Of a stretch of DNA of 64,000 nt, positions 20,252 through 31,164 are shown in pieces. Under the pieces are notes generated by a model. The model saw only the letters and a program-made list of their open reading frames with translations, was not told the origin of the DNA and ran no database searches. Within the stretch, counting starts at the first letter, position 1, and each line of letters starts with the position of its first letter. This DNA comes from Verrucomicrobiota bacterium (GTDB lineage: Bacteria; Verrucomicrobiota; Verrucomicrobiia; Opitutales; Opitutaceae). The position numbers and the translations under genes were made by a program. Location of the stretch: the NCBI GenBank assembly GCA_023399155.1, contig JAEWQP010000016.1, forward strand, positions 310,001 to 374,000, read 5' to 3'.

Positions 20252-21255
20252 CTGCCGCGTCCGCCTGCCGCCGCGCCCTTGCGATGGTGATCGCGCTCCT
20301 GGCCATGTGTACCGCACAGTCGGATACGCATGAAAGCCTCGATGCCCGGCTTGCGCGCGAGCCGGCCGAACTCGTCACTTCCAACGGGCGGACGTTTCGC
20401 GGCATCCTCGACGGAGTCCGTGATGGACGCCTGCACCTTCGGCGCGCGGCGGACGGAGGCGAGGTCGGCTATTCCTTCGCTCCGCAGGAAATCGCGCGCC
20501 TCGCGCTTCCCGGCCGGGACTTTGAGGTCGATGCACTGGAATTTCTCGAGCGGGACGACACCACGGCGGCGATACCGTTGCTGGAGGCCCTCGCGCGCCA
20601 CCGGATGCGCTACCTTCCCGTCCTGGATCCAAGCGCCAGGCGAGTTCTCTGGGAACTTGTGCGGCATGGCGGTGGATCCGGCGATCCCGGCACCGTCGCC
20701 GCCACGGTCCGGGCGCTTCGTCCCCTGGTATCCCGACCGGACGAGGAGCTCCAGCTGACCGAATGCGAACTTGCTCTCGGGCTCCGGCATGGGACGCCCG
20801 AAGAGTATGGCGCGATCGCCGCCCGCTTGTGTTCGCTGGCGGATCCCGCCGGCCCCTCGGCCCTCGGCTGGCGCGTGCTCGCCGAGTCGGCGTATGAAGA
20901 AGGCGACTACGAGCAGACCCGCTGGCTCGCGCTCCAGCCGATCACCTTCGGAGGGCACCGGGTGGCTCGCGACCTCGAGCTGTGTTACGCGCTGGCAATC
21001 GCGGCGGCCGACCGTCTCGGCGACGTCGCGCATGCCCGGCTGCTCGCCACCGAGATGCAGCATCGGGGCCTCGACTGGCCCGCGAGCGCCGCCTTCGCCG
21101 GGCTCGGCGCCCATTACCGGGATGCAGGAACGGAACAGGCCGTGCCCTTCTTCCCCCGCACAACAGCGACCGGCCCGCGCCCGCCCGCGCCCCGCACCTC
21201 CGCCCCCTTCGAGGCCGCCCGCAAGCTCACGACGATCCCGGACGCCCTTCCCTGA
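20248..21255 (+). CDS. secreted protein of unknown function, TPR-ExbB operon
   Basis: 335 residues. The signal peptide is about residues 1-24 (ALAMVIALLAMCTAQS). An SH3-like or LSm-like beta region follows (LVTSNGRTFRGILDGVRDGR, then HLRRAADGGEVGYSFAPQEI), of the kind found in small 'r-bind' domains. The middle is helical and TPR-like (LGWRVLAESAYEEGDYEQTR), and the end is Pro-rich. The start codon overlaps the TPR stop codon (ATGA), implying translational coupling. I do not recognise a named family. The N-terminal beta motif is similar in kind to that of the DUF481 protein at 31165. Confidence 0.75.
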   Translation: MTAASACRRALAMVIALLAMCTAQSDTHESLDARLAREPAELVTSNGRTFRGILDGVRDGRLHLRRAADGGEVGYSFAPQEIARLALPGRDFEVDALEFLERDDTTAAIPLLEALARHRMRYLPVLDPSARRVLWELVRHGGGSGDPGTVAATVRALRPLVSRPDEELQLTECELALGLRHGTPEEYGAIAARLCSLADPAGPSALGWRVLAESAYEEGDYEQTRWLALQPITFGGHRVARDLELCYALAIAAADRLGDVAHARLLATEMQHRGLDWPASAAFAGLGAHYRDAGTEQAVPFFPRTTATGPRPPAPRTSAPFEAARKLTTIPDALP

Positions 21256-21275
21256 ACCATCCAAGTCCCTCCGCC

Positions 21276-22001
21276 ATGCGCCGCCCGATGCTTTCCTTCG
21301 TCTGCCTCTCAGTCCTCTGCCACCCGTGCCTCGCCGCGACCGGTTCCGACGTGACGCTCTGGGGGCTCATTGTCCTCGGCGGGTGGGCGATGTGGCCGCT
21401 CGGCCTGTGCTCGCTCGCTGTATTCGCGTTGATGATTCATGCTGCACGCGAGACACGCCGGGCCCGTTTCATTCCCGACCACTTGATCGGACCGCTCGAA
21501 TCCCATCTCGGCGGGCAGGCCCTGGATGAGGCGCGGCGCGTTCTTGTCGCCGACCGCAGTGTCCTTGCGCGAGTCCTGCACCAGGGATTGGAACATGCGC
21601 GGATCGATGCACCTGAGGGCAACAAGGCGCGCATCGAGGACGCGATCGCGGAGGGCGTCGAGCACGAGGAACACGCGATCGGCCAGTGGGTGAACTACCT
21701 CAACGTCGTGGCGACGATCGCGCCCATGATCGGGCTGCTCGGCACGGTGAGCGGCATGATCGGCGCATTCCAGACCATCTCTGCCGGCGGGATGGGGCGG
21801 CCCGAACTGCTCGCCGGCGACATCGGCGAGGCGCTGATCACGACGGCGGCCGGATTGATCATCGGCATCCCAGCGATGTTGGGATACTTCATCCTCCGGA
21901 ACCGCCTCGGCAACCAGGTGCTCACCACGGTGCAGATCGCCACACGCCTGTGCGACCGGTTCGCTGCCTCCACCCACGCGGTGTTCTCGAGCGTTCGGTA
22001 A
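21276..22001 (+). CDS. exbB: MotA/TolQ/ExbB proton channel family protein
   Basis: 241 residues. A signal-peptide-like N-terminus precedes three membrane helices: LWGLIVLGGWAMWPLGLCSL near 28-47, NVVATIAPMIGLLGTVSGMI and ITTAAGLIIGIPAMLGYFIL. The APMIGLLGTVSGMIGAF motif is the family hallmark. ExbB/TolQ proteins assemble with ExbD/TolR to conduct protons and energise TonB or Tol. Here no ExbD or TonB gene follows: the next 241 bp are non-coding and the next gene is unrelated. The partner must be encoded elsewhere. It lies 20 bp downstream of the preceding gene in the same operon. Confidence 0.9.
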   Translation: MRRPMLSFVCLSVLCHPCLAATGSDVTLWGLIVLGGWAMWPLGLCSLAVFALMIHAARETRRARFIPDHLIGPLESHLGGQALDEARRVLVADRSVLARVLHQGLEHARIDAPEGNKARIEDAIAEGVEHEEHAIGQWVNYLNVVATIAPMIGLLGTVSGMIGAFQTISAGGMGRPELLAGDIGEALITTAAGLIIGIPAMLGYFILRNRLGNQVLTTVQIATRLCDRFAASTHAVFSSVR

Positions 22002-22033
22002 CGCGCAGCATCCCGGCACACCCGTGGACAGAT

Positions 22034-22055
22034 CGGCTTCGGCGAGACGAAGCCG
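22034..22055 (+). terminator. hairpin downstream of exbB
   Basis: CGGCTTCG (22034-22041) pairs perfectly with CGAAGCCG (22048-22055) around a 6-nt loop, 32 bp past the exbB stop. There is no T run, so termination is uncertain. Confidence 0.35.
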
Positions 22056-22242
22056 GCGGCTGCGCATCCGATGGCATCGCTCGAGTGCATGCCTGACGCC
22101 TGCTGCGCCCGACTGGATCAGTAGAGCTCAACCGGCGCGGACAGCCTCCCAAGATCCGCGCAGCGGCTCAACAGGAATACTTTATTATGCGACACGCCGA
22201 GTAAGTGGCCCTTATTTGGCGTTGTTCTTAAGCCCGCCCCGC

Positions 22243-23019
22243 ATGAAGACCTACCTGTACTTGTCCTTGATCCCCGAGGCTCTGGTAGCCTCGCATCTGC
22301 CGCCCGAGGAGTTCGGCGCTTACTACGCCACAGGCTCCAAAAAGCGCTCACGTGGCCAGGCCGCGTTTTTTGAGATCCGTCCGGATTTCACCAGCGAGTA
22401 CCTCCCGCTGCGCGACATCGAGGCGCGGTGCAGGCCGCACGAGGATGGCACGCCCAAGCGTTCCACCTACCTGAGCATCTATCGGGTGCTCGAGCACATC
22501 CCCGTGGCCCAGCTCGGCCGGCTCTATCTCGTCACCGACGACGGCAAGGTGCTGGGGCTCGACCGCGGACAGCACACGCCCGAGGAGGGCCGCACCTACA
22601 GCCTCTACCAGGAGTTCTGCCCGTTCACGCCCCGCGTGGTCAGCAAGTTCGGCCCGCTGGAGTTCTGCAGGCGCATCACCGACCGCCGTGAGCCTGTATC
22701 CGTGGACCGGATCGTATTCGCGGACCTGAAGCTCGAGGCGCTCGCGCGCGATCCCAACGCGCAGGACGTCGACAACCTGCCCTACTACAACCTCGAGCAT
22801 CTCCGTGACTGCCTGCGCGAGATCTCCCGCGCCGCCGCCAAGCCGACGAAGACGGTGATCCGGCATTTCGCGGGCGACGTGCTCTTCCGCACGATCCGCC
22901 GGGGCTTCTACGTCGGCGACCAGCAGGACTTCGCCTACTACCCGATGCCCTCGCGCGAGGAGCTCGAGTCGACGCACTACGTGTGGTGGCGCAGCGCCCA
23001 GACGACGTTTGGCGGCTGA
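22243..23019 (+). CDS. conserved-looking cytoplasmic protein of unknown function
   Basis: 258 residues starting at MKTYLYLSLIPEALVASHLP. No signal peptide or membrane segment. It has a well-mixed globular composition, with segments such as LPPEEFGAYYATGSKKRSRG, VLEHIPVAQLGRLYLVTDDG, SLYQEFCPFTPRVVSKFGPL and a C-terminal RGFYVGDQQDFAYYPMPSRE. I do not recognise a family or active site. It lies 39 bp upstream of hppA, in the same direction, so co-transcription with the pyrophosphatase is possible. The open frame extends 73 codons further upstream but that part has non-coding character. Confidence 0.8.
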   Translation: MKTYLYLSLIPEALVASHLPPEEFGAYYATGSKKRSRGQAAFFEIRPDFTSEYLPLRDIEARCRPHEDGTPKRSTYLSIYRVLEHIPVAQLGRLYLVTDDGKVLGLDRGQHTPEEGRTYSLYQEFCPFTPRVVSKFGPLEFCRRITDRREPVSVDRIVFADLKLEALARDPNAQDVDNLPYYNLEHLRDCLREISRAAAKPTKTVIRHFAGDVLFRTIRRGFYVGDQQDFAYYPMPSREELESTHYVWWRSAQTTFGG

Positions 23020-23058
23020 TCCGCACGCTCCCCTTCCACCTTCGACTCCGCTCCTCCA

Positions 23059-25281
<2,223 letters not shown>

Positions 25282-25331
25282 GCCTTTAAGTCAACATGAT
25301 TGACCGGCCGCGGCGCCTGCCGCGGTCCATC

Positions 25332-25366
25332 AAGCCGGCGAGACGATCTCCGTTTCGCCGGCTTTT
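25332..25366 (+). terminator. Rho-independent terminator of hppA
   Basis: A 14-bp stem (AAGCCGGCGA extended by four pairs) with a 5-nt ATCTC loop, followed by TTTTGCTTT, 50 bp past the hppA stop. A smaller CCGCGGC/GCCGCGG hairpin lies just upstream at 25308-25326. Confidence 0.85.
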
Positions 25367-25430
25367 GCTTTCGGGCGGCACGGTGCGATCGTCGATCAAT
25401 CTCGTTTCCTCGATCGAATCAGGTCACAGT

Positions 25431-25458
25431 GGGCACCCGCCTTCGCCAAGGCTTCGGC
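25431..25458 (-). repeat. dispersed repeat, copy 1 of 28-bp element
   Basis: A 28-base sequence containing CGCCTTCGCCAAGGCTTCGG is repeated exactly, in inverse orientation, at 32518-32545. Both copies are intergenic. This CCTTCGCCAAGG-containing element is a type I recall seeing dispersed in several GC-rich phyla, including Verrucomicrobia. Confidence 0.75.
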
Positions 25459-25555
25459 TGGTTCAAAACGATCGACCAGTCTCTGAAATGAAGGGCAGGG
25501 CTCATGCCTGGCCGCCCCCTTTCGCAAAGCAAGGAGCCGCAGACCCCGCTCCACC

Positions 25556-26479
25556 TCACGGCCACAGCGCAGCGGGATACTCGCCCGCAGCGATGAGCCT
25601 GCCGATGGCCGCGACGACGCGGGGCTTGTCCTCGCGATAGGTCACGCCGAACCACGACGCGCGCACCGGCACCACGCTGGTTTCGGCCAGCCCGGAGAAG
25701 ATCGACTCCGCCACGGCCGAAGGCAGGTAGTACTCCGCCTTCAGATCGCGGCCGTGCGTGGCGAGGAACTGGAGCAGGCCGTCCTCCAGCATGGGGAAAA
25801 AGGCCGGGGTGAATCCCCAGCAGTTCATCGATACGAGTGTATCGGACGAGATGCTACGAACCGTACCGTCGGGCAGCCGCGCGCGGCCTGCTCCATCGCC
25901 GGCCGCTTCGATCGCGGTCACTTCCTCGATGCCGCGCAGCCGCATCTGTGCGTCCACGCGGCAGACTCCGCGCGACACGCTGCCGTGTTCGGAAAGCGTA
26001 TCCGCGATCCGGTAACCCGCCATGGCGAAGCGTGCCGGTCCGGCCGTCGCGGAGGCGGGCGACGCGGCGAAAAACTTCGCCAGGCTGGCAAACGCGTCGC
26101 GCCCGTAGAAGTCGTCCGCGTTGATGACCACGAACGGGCGCCGCACCGCATTGGCCGCGCACCAGACAGCGTGGCCCGTGCCCCAGGGCTTTGTCCGTTC
26201 CGCCGGGGGTTTGAAGAGCGGGTCCGGAAGCCGGTCGATCTCCTGGAACACGTAATCGACGGCGACGCGTTTCTCGAAGCGCGCCCCCACGCGCTCGCGA
26301 AAGACCGCCTCGAAGTCCCTGCGGATGATGAACACGACGCGATCGAAACCGGCGCGCAGGGCGTCAAACACCGAATAATCGAGAAGCGTTTCGCCGTGCG
26401 GGCCGACCGGCTCGATCTGCTTGGCGCCGCCAAAGCGGCTGCCCATGCCGGCGGCCATGACGAGGAGGGTGGGTTTCAT
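25556..26479 (-). CDS. nucleotidyltransferase (NTP-transferase family)
   Basis: 307 residues. The N-terminal sugar-nucleotide pyrophosphorylase motif MAAGMGSRFGGAKQIEPVG is clear (GxGxRxxxxxK pattern). It is followed by DYVFQEIDRLPDP, GTGHAVWCA and the acidic metal-binding INADDFYGRDA. The C-terminal region (VSMNCWGFTPAFFPML) matches family members that couple NTPs to sugar phosphates or related substrates. The exact sugar cannot be determined. The start at MKPTLLVMAAG fits the Rossmann-like strand. It is separated from the PIG-L gene by 119 bp containing a CACGGAG repeat pair, so it is probably transcribed on its own. Confidence 0.88.
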   Translation of the reverse strand: MKPTLLVMAAGMGSRFGGAKQIEPVGPHGETLLDYSVFDALRAGFDRVVFIIRRDFEAVFRERVGARFEKRVAVDYVFQEIDRLPDPLFKPPAERTKPWGTGHAVWCAANAVRRPFVVINADDFYGRDAFASLAKFFAASPASATAGPARFAMAGYRIADTLSEHGSVSRGVCRVDAQMRLRGIEEVTAIEAAGDGAGRARLPDGTVRSISSDTLVSMNCWGFTPAFFPMLEDGLLQFLATHGRDLKAEYYLPSAVAESIFSGLAETSVVPVRASWFGVTYREDKPRVVAAIGRLIAAGEYPAALWP

Positions 26480-26489
26480 GCGAAGAGAA

Positions 26490-26580
26490 CTGGCCACGGA
26501 GGCACGGACACACGAAGGCGGCAATCAGGAACAGAACCTCGCCCTCGCTCCGTTTCCCGGTGTCTCCTAGCCTCCATGAC
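26490..26580. repeat. inverted pair of CACGGAG-type dispersed repeats
   Basis: Left arm 26490-26518 starts CTGGCCACGGAGGCACGGAC. Right arm 26541-26580 is, on the opposite strand, GGTCATGGAGGCTAGGAGAC and onward. The layout is the same as at 4166-4317: two diverged copies facing each other in the gap after a gene start. Confidence 0.5.
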
Positions 26581-26598
26581 CCAGCGCCTCACACCCCC

Positions 26599-27456
26599 TC
26601 AGCCCACGCGCGTAAATCGCGACCAGATGTCGTCCGCGAGGCGCTTCACATGAGCGATGGTGAATGCCACCGGATCGAGCGCGTCGTCCTGGACGAGCGG
26701 CGTGAGGTCCATCGCATACGTGAGGCCATGCGCGTCGTCGACCGCATGCGAGTCGTGGAAGGTGGCGTGCGCGAGACGGCGGCCGGCCACTGCGAGGTCG
26801 TAGCGTTTACCCCCGCTGATCTGCGTATCAAATACGCCGGCCAGCGCGGACTGCAGATGCGGGCGGTCGCCGGCGGGCAGGGCGACTTTGCTGTCGCCGA
26901 CCAACCAGTCGAGGTCGCGCCACACTTCGCACCCGTAGACCTTCGCGGGCCGGGTCTCCTGCGGCTGTGCGCGAAGCGCGGCAAGCGAGCGAAGAAACGT
27001 CGCGATGTGGGTGTCGTGCCGGTCCGCCGGATTGTGCAGGTAGACGGTGTGCGGCCGCATCCGGCCGAGAAGGAGCGCAAGTTCCTGGACCGGCGTGTCG
27101 TTCATCGCGTCCTTCACCGCCGCGCTGGGATGACCGAGTTGCACGACCGCAGAGTACTCGCCGATCACAGCTGCGGCGCGTTGCTCGGCGCGCCGGGCCT
27201 CGACCATCTCGCGTTCACTGTAGCCTGCGTACTGGCCAATGCGCGGGCTGCCCGCCCCATCGGTGAGGACGATCCCGGTGAACCACTGGTCGTTGCTGGC
27301 GAAACAGGCGGAGATCCCGTGCCACGCAAAAAACTCAAGATCGTCGGCATGGGCTGCGATCCCCAGGTGCGTGGTGCGTGCCAGCGCCTGCTCGACGGAC
27401 GATCCGTCAGGGACAAACACGTCGGCCCCAGGTTGGGAGAATGCCGGAACAGACAC
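26599..27456 (-). CDS. PIG-L family deacetylase
   Basis: 285 residues if started at the GTG before SVPAFSQPGADVF. The zinc motif is AAHADDLEFFAWHG (family AHPDDxE). A third ligand probably lies in NPADRHDTHIATFLRSLAAL. GIVLTDGAGS and SEREMVEARRAEQRAAA are also typical of LmbE/PIG-L enzymes, which remove N-acetyl groups from amino-sugar conjugates. The substrate is unknown. The open frame extends 72 codons further (to 27672), but that stretch is Arg/Gly/Cys-rich and unlikely to be translated, so the start is uncertain. It neighbours a nucleotidyltransferase, consistent with some glycan or sugar-conjugate pathway but not proof of one. Confidence 0.8.
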   Translation of the reverse strand: MSVPAFSQPGADVFVPDGSSVEQALARTTHLGIAAHADDLEFFAWHGISACFASNDQWFTGIVLTDGAGSPRIGQYAGYSEREMVEARRAEQRAAAVIGEYSAVVQLGHPSAAVKDAMNDTPVQELALLLGRMRPHTVYLHNPADRHDTHIATFLRSLAALRAQPQETRPAKVYGCEVWRDLDWLVGDSKVALPAGDRPHLQSALAGVFDTQISGGKRYDLAVAGRRLAHATFHDSHAVDDAHGLTYAMDLTPLVQDDALDPVAFTIAHVKRLADDIWSRFTRVG

Positions 27457-27869
27457 GCGCGCAAGTATCGCCCCGCGTCCGCCGAAGGAAAGCACCAAGC
27501 AGGCGGCCTTCCCCGCCCTGATTCCGATCCTGCCATGTCGCGGGAGCGCCCCGGCATGGCGGCAGTCCTCGGAGACGCAGACGCAACCGCGCCGGCAGCC
27601 GGGCGGGTTGTTGGTTGATGCGAGAGTGACAAGCCCGCCCAAAGGTCGCGCACCACCGTTGCCGGCCGGCATGCCTCGCGCCTAAGTCGCGACCCAAAGC
27701 CATCGGGCCGGTCGGGCCTCGTGGCTCGCGGACGAGGCGCGGAGGCATTGCCCACGCGGATGTATCCGGTTCCTGCCCGCGTTCTTCCCTTCGCGACCGC
27801 GATGTGGGGAGCGCGAGCGGAAGAGGAAACGCATGAGGAGCGCCCTGCCCTCCACCCCCTGGCCGTGAA
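27457..27869. other. intergenic, one imperfect hairpin, no gene seen
   Basis: About 410 bases between the PIG-L and aldo/keto reductase genes. GGGCGGGTTGT near 27601 can pair with ACAAGCCCGCCC ending at 27640 (one mismatch or bulge). The remaining frames look non-coding. Confidence 0.4.
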
Positions 27870-28850
27870 TCACTTTCCCGAATACCAGACGGCGCGCCGC
27901 CAGTTATGCCGGCGGAGACGCGCAAGCACGGCCGGCGCAAGGTCGGGCAGATCGGAGACCGCGCAATTGAGCGCGGCCTGTGTCGCGTTGCGCATGCCGG
28001 GGATGACCGTGCACACGGCCGGATGTGCCAGGATGAACTTCAAGGCCGCCTGCGGGAGGGTGTAGCCGGTCTCGCGCAGGTCGTCGCGCACCTGTTCCAC
28101 CCGGCGCACCGTGCGGACAACACGGTCGCCCGCGAAGTAGGCGCGGCGGAAATCGCCCTCGGGGAAGGTTGTATCCTCGGTGAACTTGCCCGTGAGAGAG
28201 CCTTCGTCGAACGGCACCCGCACGATCACGGCCACGCCGCACTCGCGGGCCACGTCGAGCAGCTCGGCAGCCGGTTCCTGCTCGAAGATGTTGTAGATGA
28301 CCTGCACCGCGTCGATCCAACCGCCGCGCATCAGATCGATCACGCTGTTCTGGTCGTGTTCCGGGGTGGATACACCGATGAGGCGCACCTTCCCTTCCAC
28401 CTGGAGCTTGCGCAGGGCCATGAAGGGCGTGGGATTGCGATTCCAGGCACGTGTCCAGGTGTGCAACTGAAGCAAGTCAACACAGTCGGTCTCAAGGCAC
28501 CGCAGGCGCTCCTCAAGATTTGCGCGCAGGTATCCCTCGGCGTAGCGCTCGTCGGCGCGGCAATGGGGAGACGGCGGCCACGTGCCCGCGACCGGCGGAG
28601 TCTTCGTGGCCACGAAAACGCGGCCGCCCGCGGCCCGGGTGCGCAGCACGCGCGCGATCGTGCGTTCGCTCCGGCCGTTGCCGTATCCGGCCGCGGTGTC
28701 GACGAAGGTAACGCCCAGATCGAGCGCGCGGTTCAGCGCGGCGATCGACTCGTCCTCGGGCTGGGGCCCCCAGCTGCCGCCGATCGCCCAGGCACCAAAG
28801 CCGATCTCGGAGACGTTAAATCCATGCTTGCCGAACGCACGTTGCTTCAT
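27870..28850 (-). CDS. aldo/keto reductase
   Basis: 326 residues, AKR TIM barrel. The catalytic tetrad can be read as Asp and Tyr in FVDTAAGYGNGRSE, Lys in VATKTPP and His in LLQLHTW. The NADPH-binding C-terminal segment is CTVIPGMRNATQAALN. Such enzymes reduce aldehydes or ketones with NADPH; the substrate is unknown. The N-terminus MKQRAFGKHGFNVSEIGFG is the family's usual start. It is transcribed divergently from yhbY across a 326-bp gap. Confidence 0.9.
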   Translation of the reverse strand: MKQRAFGKHGFNVSEIGFGAWAIGGSWGPQPEDESIAALNRALDLGVTFVDTAAGYGNGRSERTIARVLRTRAAGGRVFVATKTPPVAGTWPPSPHCRADERYAEGYLRANLEERLRCLETDCVDLLQLHTWTRAWNRNPTPFMALRKLQVEGKVRLIGVSTPEHDQNSVIDLMRGGWIDAVQVIYNIFEQEPAAELLDVARECGVAVIVRVPFDEGSLTGKFTEDTTFPEGDFRRAYFAGDRVVRTVRRVEQVRDDLRETGYTLPQAALKFILAHPAVCTVIPGMRNATQAALNCAVSDLPDLAPAVLARLRRHNWRRAVWYSGK

Positions 28851-29176
28851 GGGCAGAACGTGCCGCGGGTCTCAGAATTCGTCGCCTCGAAAACGCAGAT
28901 CGCCGGTGCCCTCGAGACACTCAATCGGCCTCCCATGGCCGTTCGGCGTCCATGAGGCTCGCAACCCCGCCTCCGCGGGTCAAACGGACCCGGCGCACAG
29001 TCATGTTTGAAACGTGCTGATTATACGGTAGATACAAACGACCAGTGTGGTGCCTGCGCCTGCCGACTGCGCATCTGTGGTGCAGAACTGTGCTCCTGCT
29101 GTCTGGGGTGAAAAAGTCCGATCCGCAGCCTTGAGCATTTCCGCGAATCGCTCTATCCAACTGGCTTCTGCACGTG
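28851..29176. promoter_or_regulatory. divergent intergenic region between aldo/keto reductase and yhbY
   Basis: TTGAAA at 29008-29013 and TAGATA at 29030-29035, spaced 16 bp, form a plausible sigma-70-type promoter reading toward yhbY. No other element is recognised. Confidence 0.35.
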
Positions 29177-29539
29177 ATGAAAGGATTCCAGAAAGCCTAC
29201 TTGCGGGCTCTTGGCAAAACCCTCGAACCGACGGTGATCGTTGGTAAAGGGGGGCTTACACCGGAGGTGATGGCCGAAATCCATCGTTCCTTCGACCGCC
29301 TTGAGCTGATCAAAGTCAAATTCACCTCCTTCAAGCTCAAAGACGAGAAGGACGAAATGGCCGAGAGCATCGCCCTCCAGACGAGTTCGTTTATGGCGGG
29401 CATGGTCGGTCACACGGCCCTCTTCTACAAGCAGGCCCCTGAGGCTCCCCGGCGGCGGATCCGCATCCCGGCCGAGCCCGAGGGCGAGCTGGTCGGCGCG
29501 GGCGGCGGCAAGTCGCTTCAGCGCTTCGGCGGTAAGTAA
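29177..29539 (+). CDS. yhbY: YhbY-like ribosome-associated RNA-binding protein (CRM domain)
   Basis: 120 residues. The CRM (YhbY/CRS1) domain occupies about residues 1-90. It begins MKGFQKAYLRALGKTLEPTV and has the GxxG RNA-binding loop in VGKGGLTPEV; EIHRSFDRLELIKVKF follows. The family binds pre-50S ribosomal subunits. The C-terminal tail (RRRIRIPAEPEGEL and a Gly-rich end) is an extension with basic residues. The start is ATG 29177, though a GTG directly before it would add one residue. Its last 22 bp overlap the 3' end of the convergent M32 carboxypeptidase gene. Confidence 0.88.
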   Translation: MKGFQKAYLRALGKTLEPTVIVGKGGLTPEVMAEIHRSFDRLELIKVKFTSFKLKDEKDEMAESIALQTSSFMAGMVGHTALFYKQAPEAPRRRIRIPAEPEGELVGAGGGKSLQRFGGK

Positions 29540-31038
29540 AGCGGAGCGTAACGCTCCCGGAGGTAATCCAGGAGGTGGCGCGGCGAGAGTTCTTCGCCCG
29601 CCACCCGGCGAACGAGGTCGCGCGTGTCGAATCGTTTGCCATGGCGGTGGATGTGCTCGCGCAGCCAGCCGAGCAACCGCGAGAAATCGCCGCGGGCGAA
29701 GTCGTCCTCCAGGCCTGGCAACGCCGCGCGCACGGCATGCCAAAGCTGCGCGGCGATCATGTTGCCGAGGCAGTAGCTCGGAAAATAGCCGAATGCGCCC
29801 CCCGACCAGTGCACGTCCTGCAGCACGCCCTCGGCATCGCTCCGTGGCTCGAGGCCGAGGAGTTCACGGGTGAGCGCACGCCAGGCGGCAGGCAGCTCGG
29901 CGACCGCAATGCGCCCCGCGAACAGGGCCCGCTCGAGTTCGAATCGCAGGATGATGTGCAGGTTGTAGGTCACCTCGTCGGACTCGATCCGGACCGGATG
30001 CAGCCCGACCTTGTTGATGGCGCGATAGAGTTCCTCGGAGCTGACGTGATCGAGCCGGCCGGGGAACCGGGCCCGCAGCCGCGGCTCATAGAACGCCCAA
30101 AAACCCCGGCTGCGCCCGACTTGATTTTCCCACAGGCGACTCTGCGACTCATGGATCGCCATGCCCACCGCCTCACCCAGAGGCGTGCCCAGTGCCTCGA
30201 CCGGCAGCCCCTGCTCGTAGAGTCCGTGCCCGGTCTCGTGAATGGCGGAAAAGAGCGAATCGAGCGGCAGGTCTTCCTTGAAGCGCGTGGTCATGCGCGT
30301 ATCCGCCGCATCGCCGGAACAGAACGGATGCACCGCCACGTCGATGCGGCCGCGCCGGTAGTCGAAGCCCAGGGCGCTCGTGACCTCCCGCAGAAAGGCA
30401 TCCTGTTCCGCCACCGAGAAGCCCGTCAGCAGGTCCTCCCGGGCCGCGCCTGCCGCGGCCACGATCTCGCGTACGAATGGCACCAGTCCGGCCCGCAACT
30501 CCGCGAAAAGCGCCTCGACCTGGGCCTCGTTCATCCCCGGATCGAAACGATCCAGAAAGTAGTCGTAGGGCCGGTCGCCACATCCCAAATACGCCGCCTC
30601 CCGTCGGGCCATGTCGAGCTGCCGCTCAAGAAAGGGCGCGAAGAGGGCGAAGTCCGAGGTGGCGCGAGCCCGCGTCCAGATGTGATAGGCTTCGCTGTCG
30701 AGAGCGGCCTTCTCGGCGACGAACTCGGAAGGCAGCCTCGTCACCCGGTCGTAGTCGCGCCGTGCGTGGCGCACGATCACGGCCTCGTCTGAATCTGCAG
30801 CCGCAGCCGCGGAGGCCTCCTCGAGGCGGTCCAGCAACACGCCGATCTCCGGGTCCGACGCGGCGCGGTGAGTGAGCTCCGCCATCAACGCGAGCTGCGA
30901 CGCGCGGCGATCGCCACTCGCGGGCGGCAGATTCACCTGCTCGTCCCATTGCAGGAGACTGACGATCGAGCCCAGGACGTTGGCGCGCTTGAGGCGGGCG
31001 ATGAGCGTGGCGAGGGCCGGCGAGGATACGGGTGGCAT
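29518..31038 (-). CDS. M32-family thermostable metallocarboxypeptidase (Taq type)
   Basis: 506 residues, the usual M32 size. Family motifs: HPFCSGDAADTRMTTRF, the zinc site HETGH in SAIHETGHGLYEQGLP, HESQSRLWENQVGRS and the C-terminal GAFGYFPSYCLGNMIAAQLW. M32 enzymes are cytoplasmic carboxypeptidases of broad specificity. The start is at MPPVSSPALATL; the 19 residues upstream in frame lack coding character. It converges with yhbY and overlaps it by 22 bp at the 3' ends. Confidence 0.94.
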   Translation of the reverse strand: MPPVSSPALATLIARLKRANVLGSIVSLLQWDEQVNLPPASGDRRASQLALMAELTHRAASDPEIGVLLDRLEEASAAAAADSDEAVIVRHARRDYDRVTRLPSEFVAEKAALDSEAYHIWTRARATSDFALFAPFLERQLDMARREAAYLGCGDRPYDYFLDRFDPGMNEAQVEALFAELRAGLVPFVREIVAAAGAAREDLLTGFSVAEQDAFLREVTSALGFDYRRGRIDVAVHPFCSGDAADTRMTTRFKEDLPLDSLFSAIHETGHGLYEQGLPVEALGTPLGEAVGMAIHESQSRLWENQVGRSRGFWAFYEPRLRARFPGRLDHVSSEELYRAINKVGLHPVRIESDEVTYNLHIILRFELERALFAGRIAVAELPAAWRALTRELLGLEPRSDAEGVLQDVHWSGGAFGYFPSYCLGNMIAAQLWHAVRAALPGLEDDFARGDFSRLLGWLREHIHRHGKRFDTRDLVRRVAGEELSPRHLLDYLRERYAPLYLPPKR

Positions 31039-31164
31039 GGAATTGTTGACTCGGGTGATGTAAAAGCACCGGCCGGGGATTTCTCTTGCGCCCACGAATG
31101 CGAGTGCTCAGCTCAGCGTCCCCTCCTCCGGAGCCCAGCGCAAACGGAACATACATACAATAAC

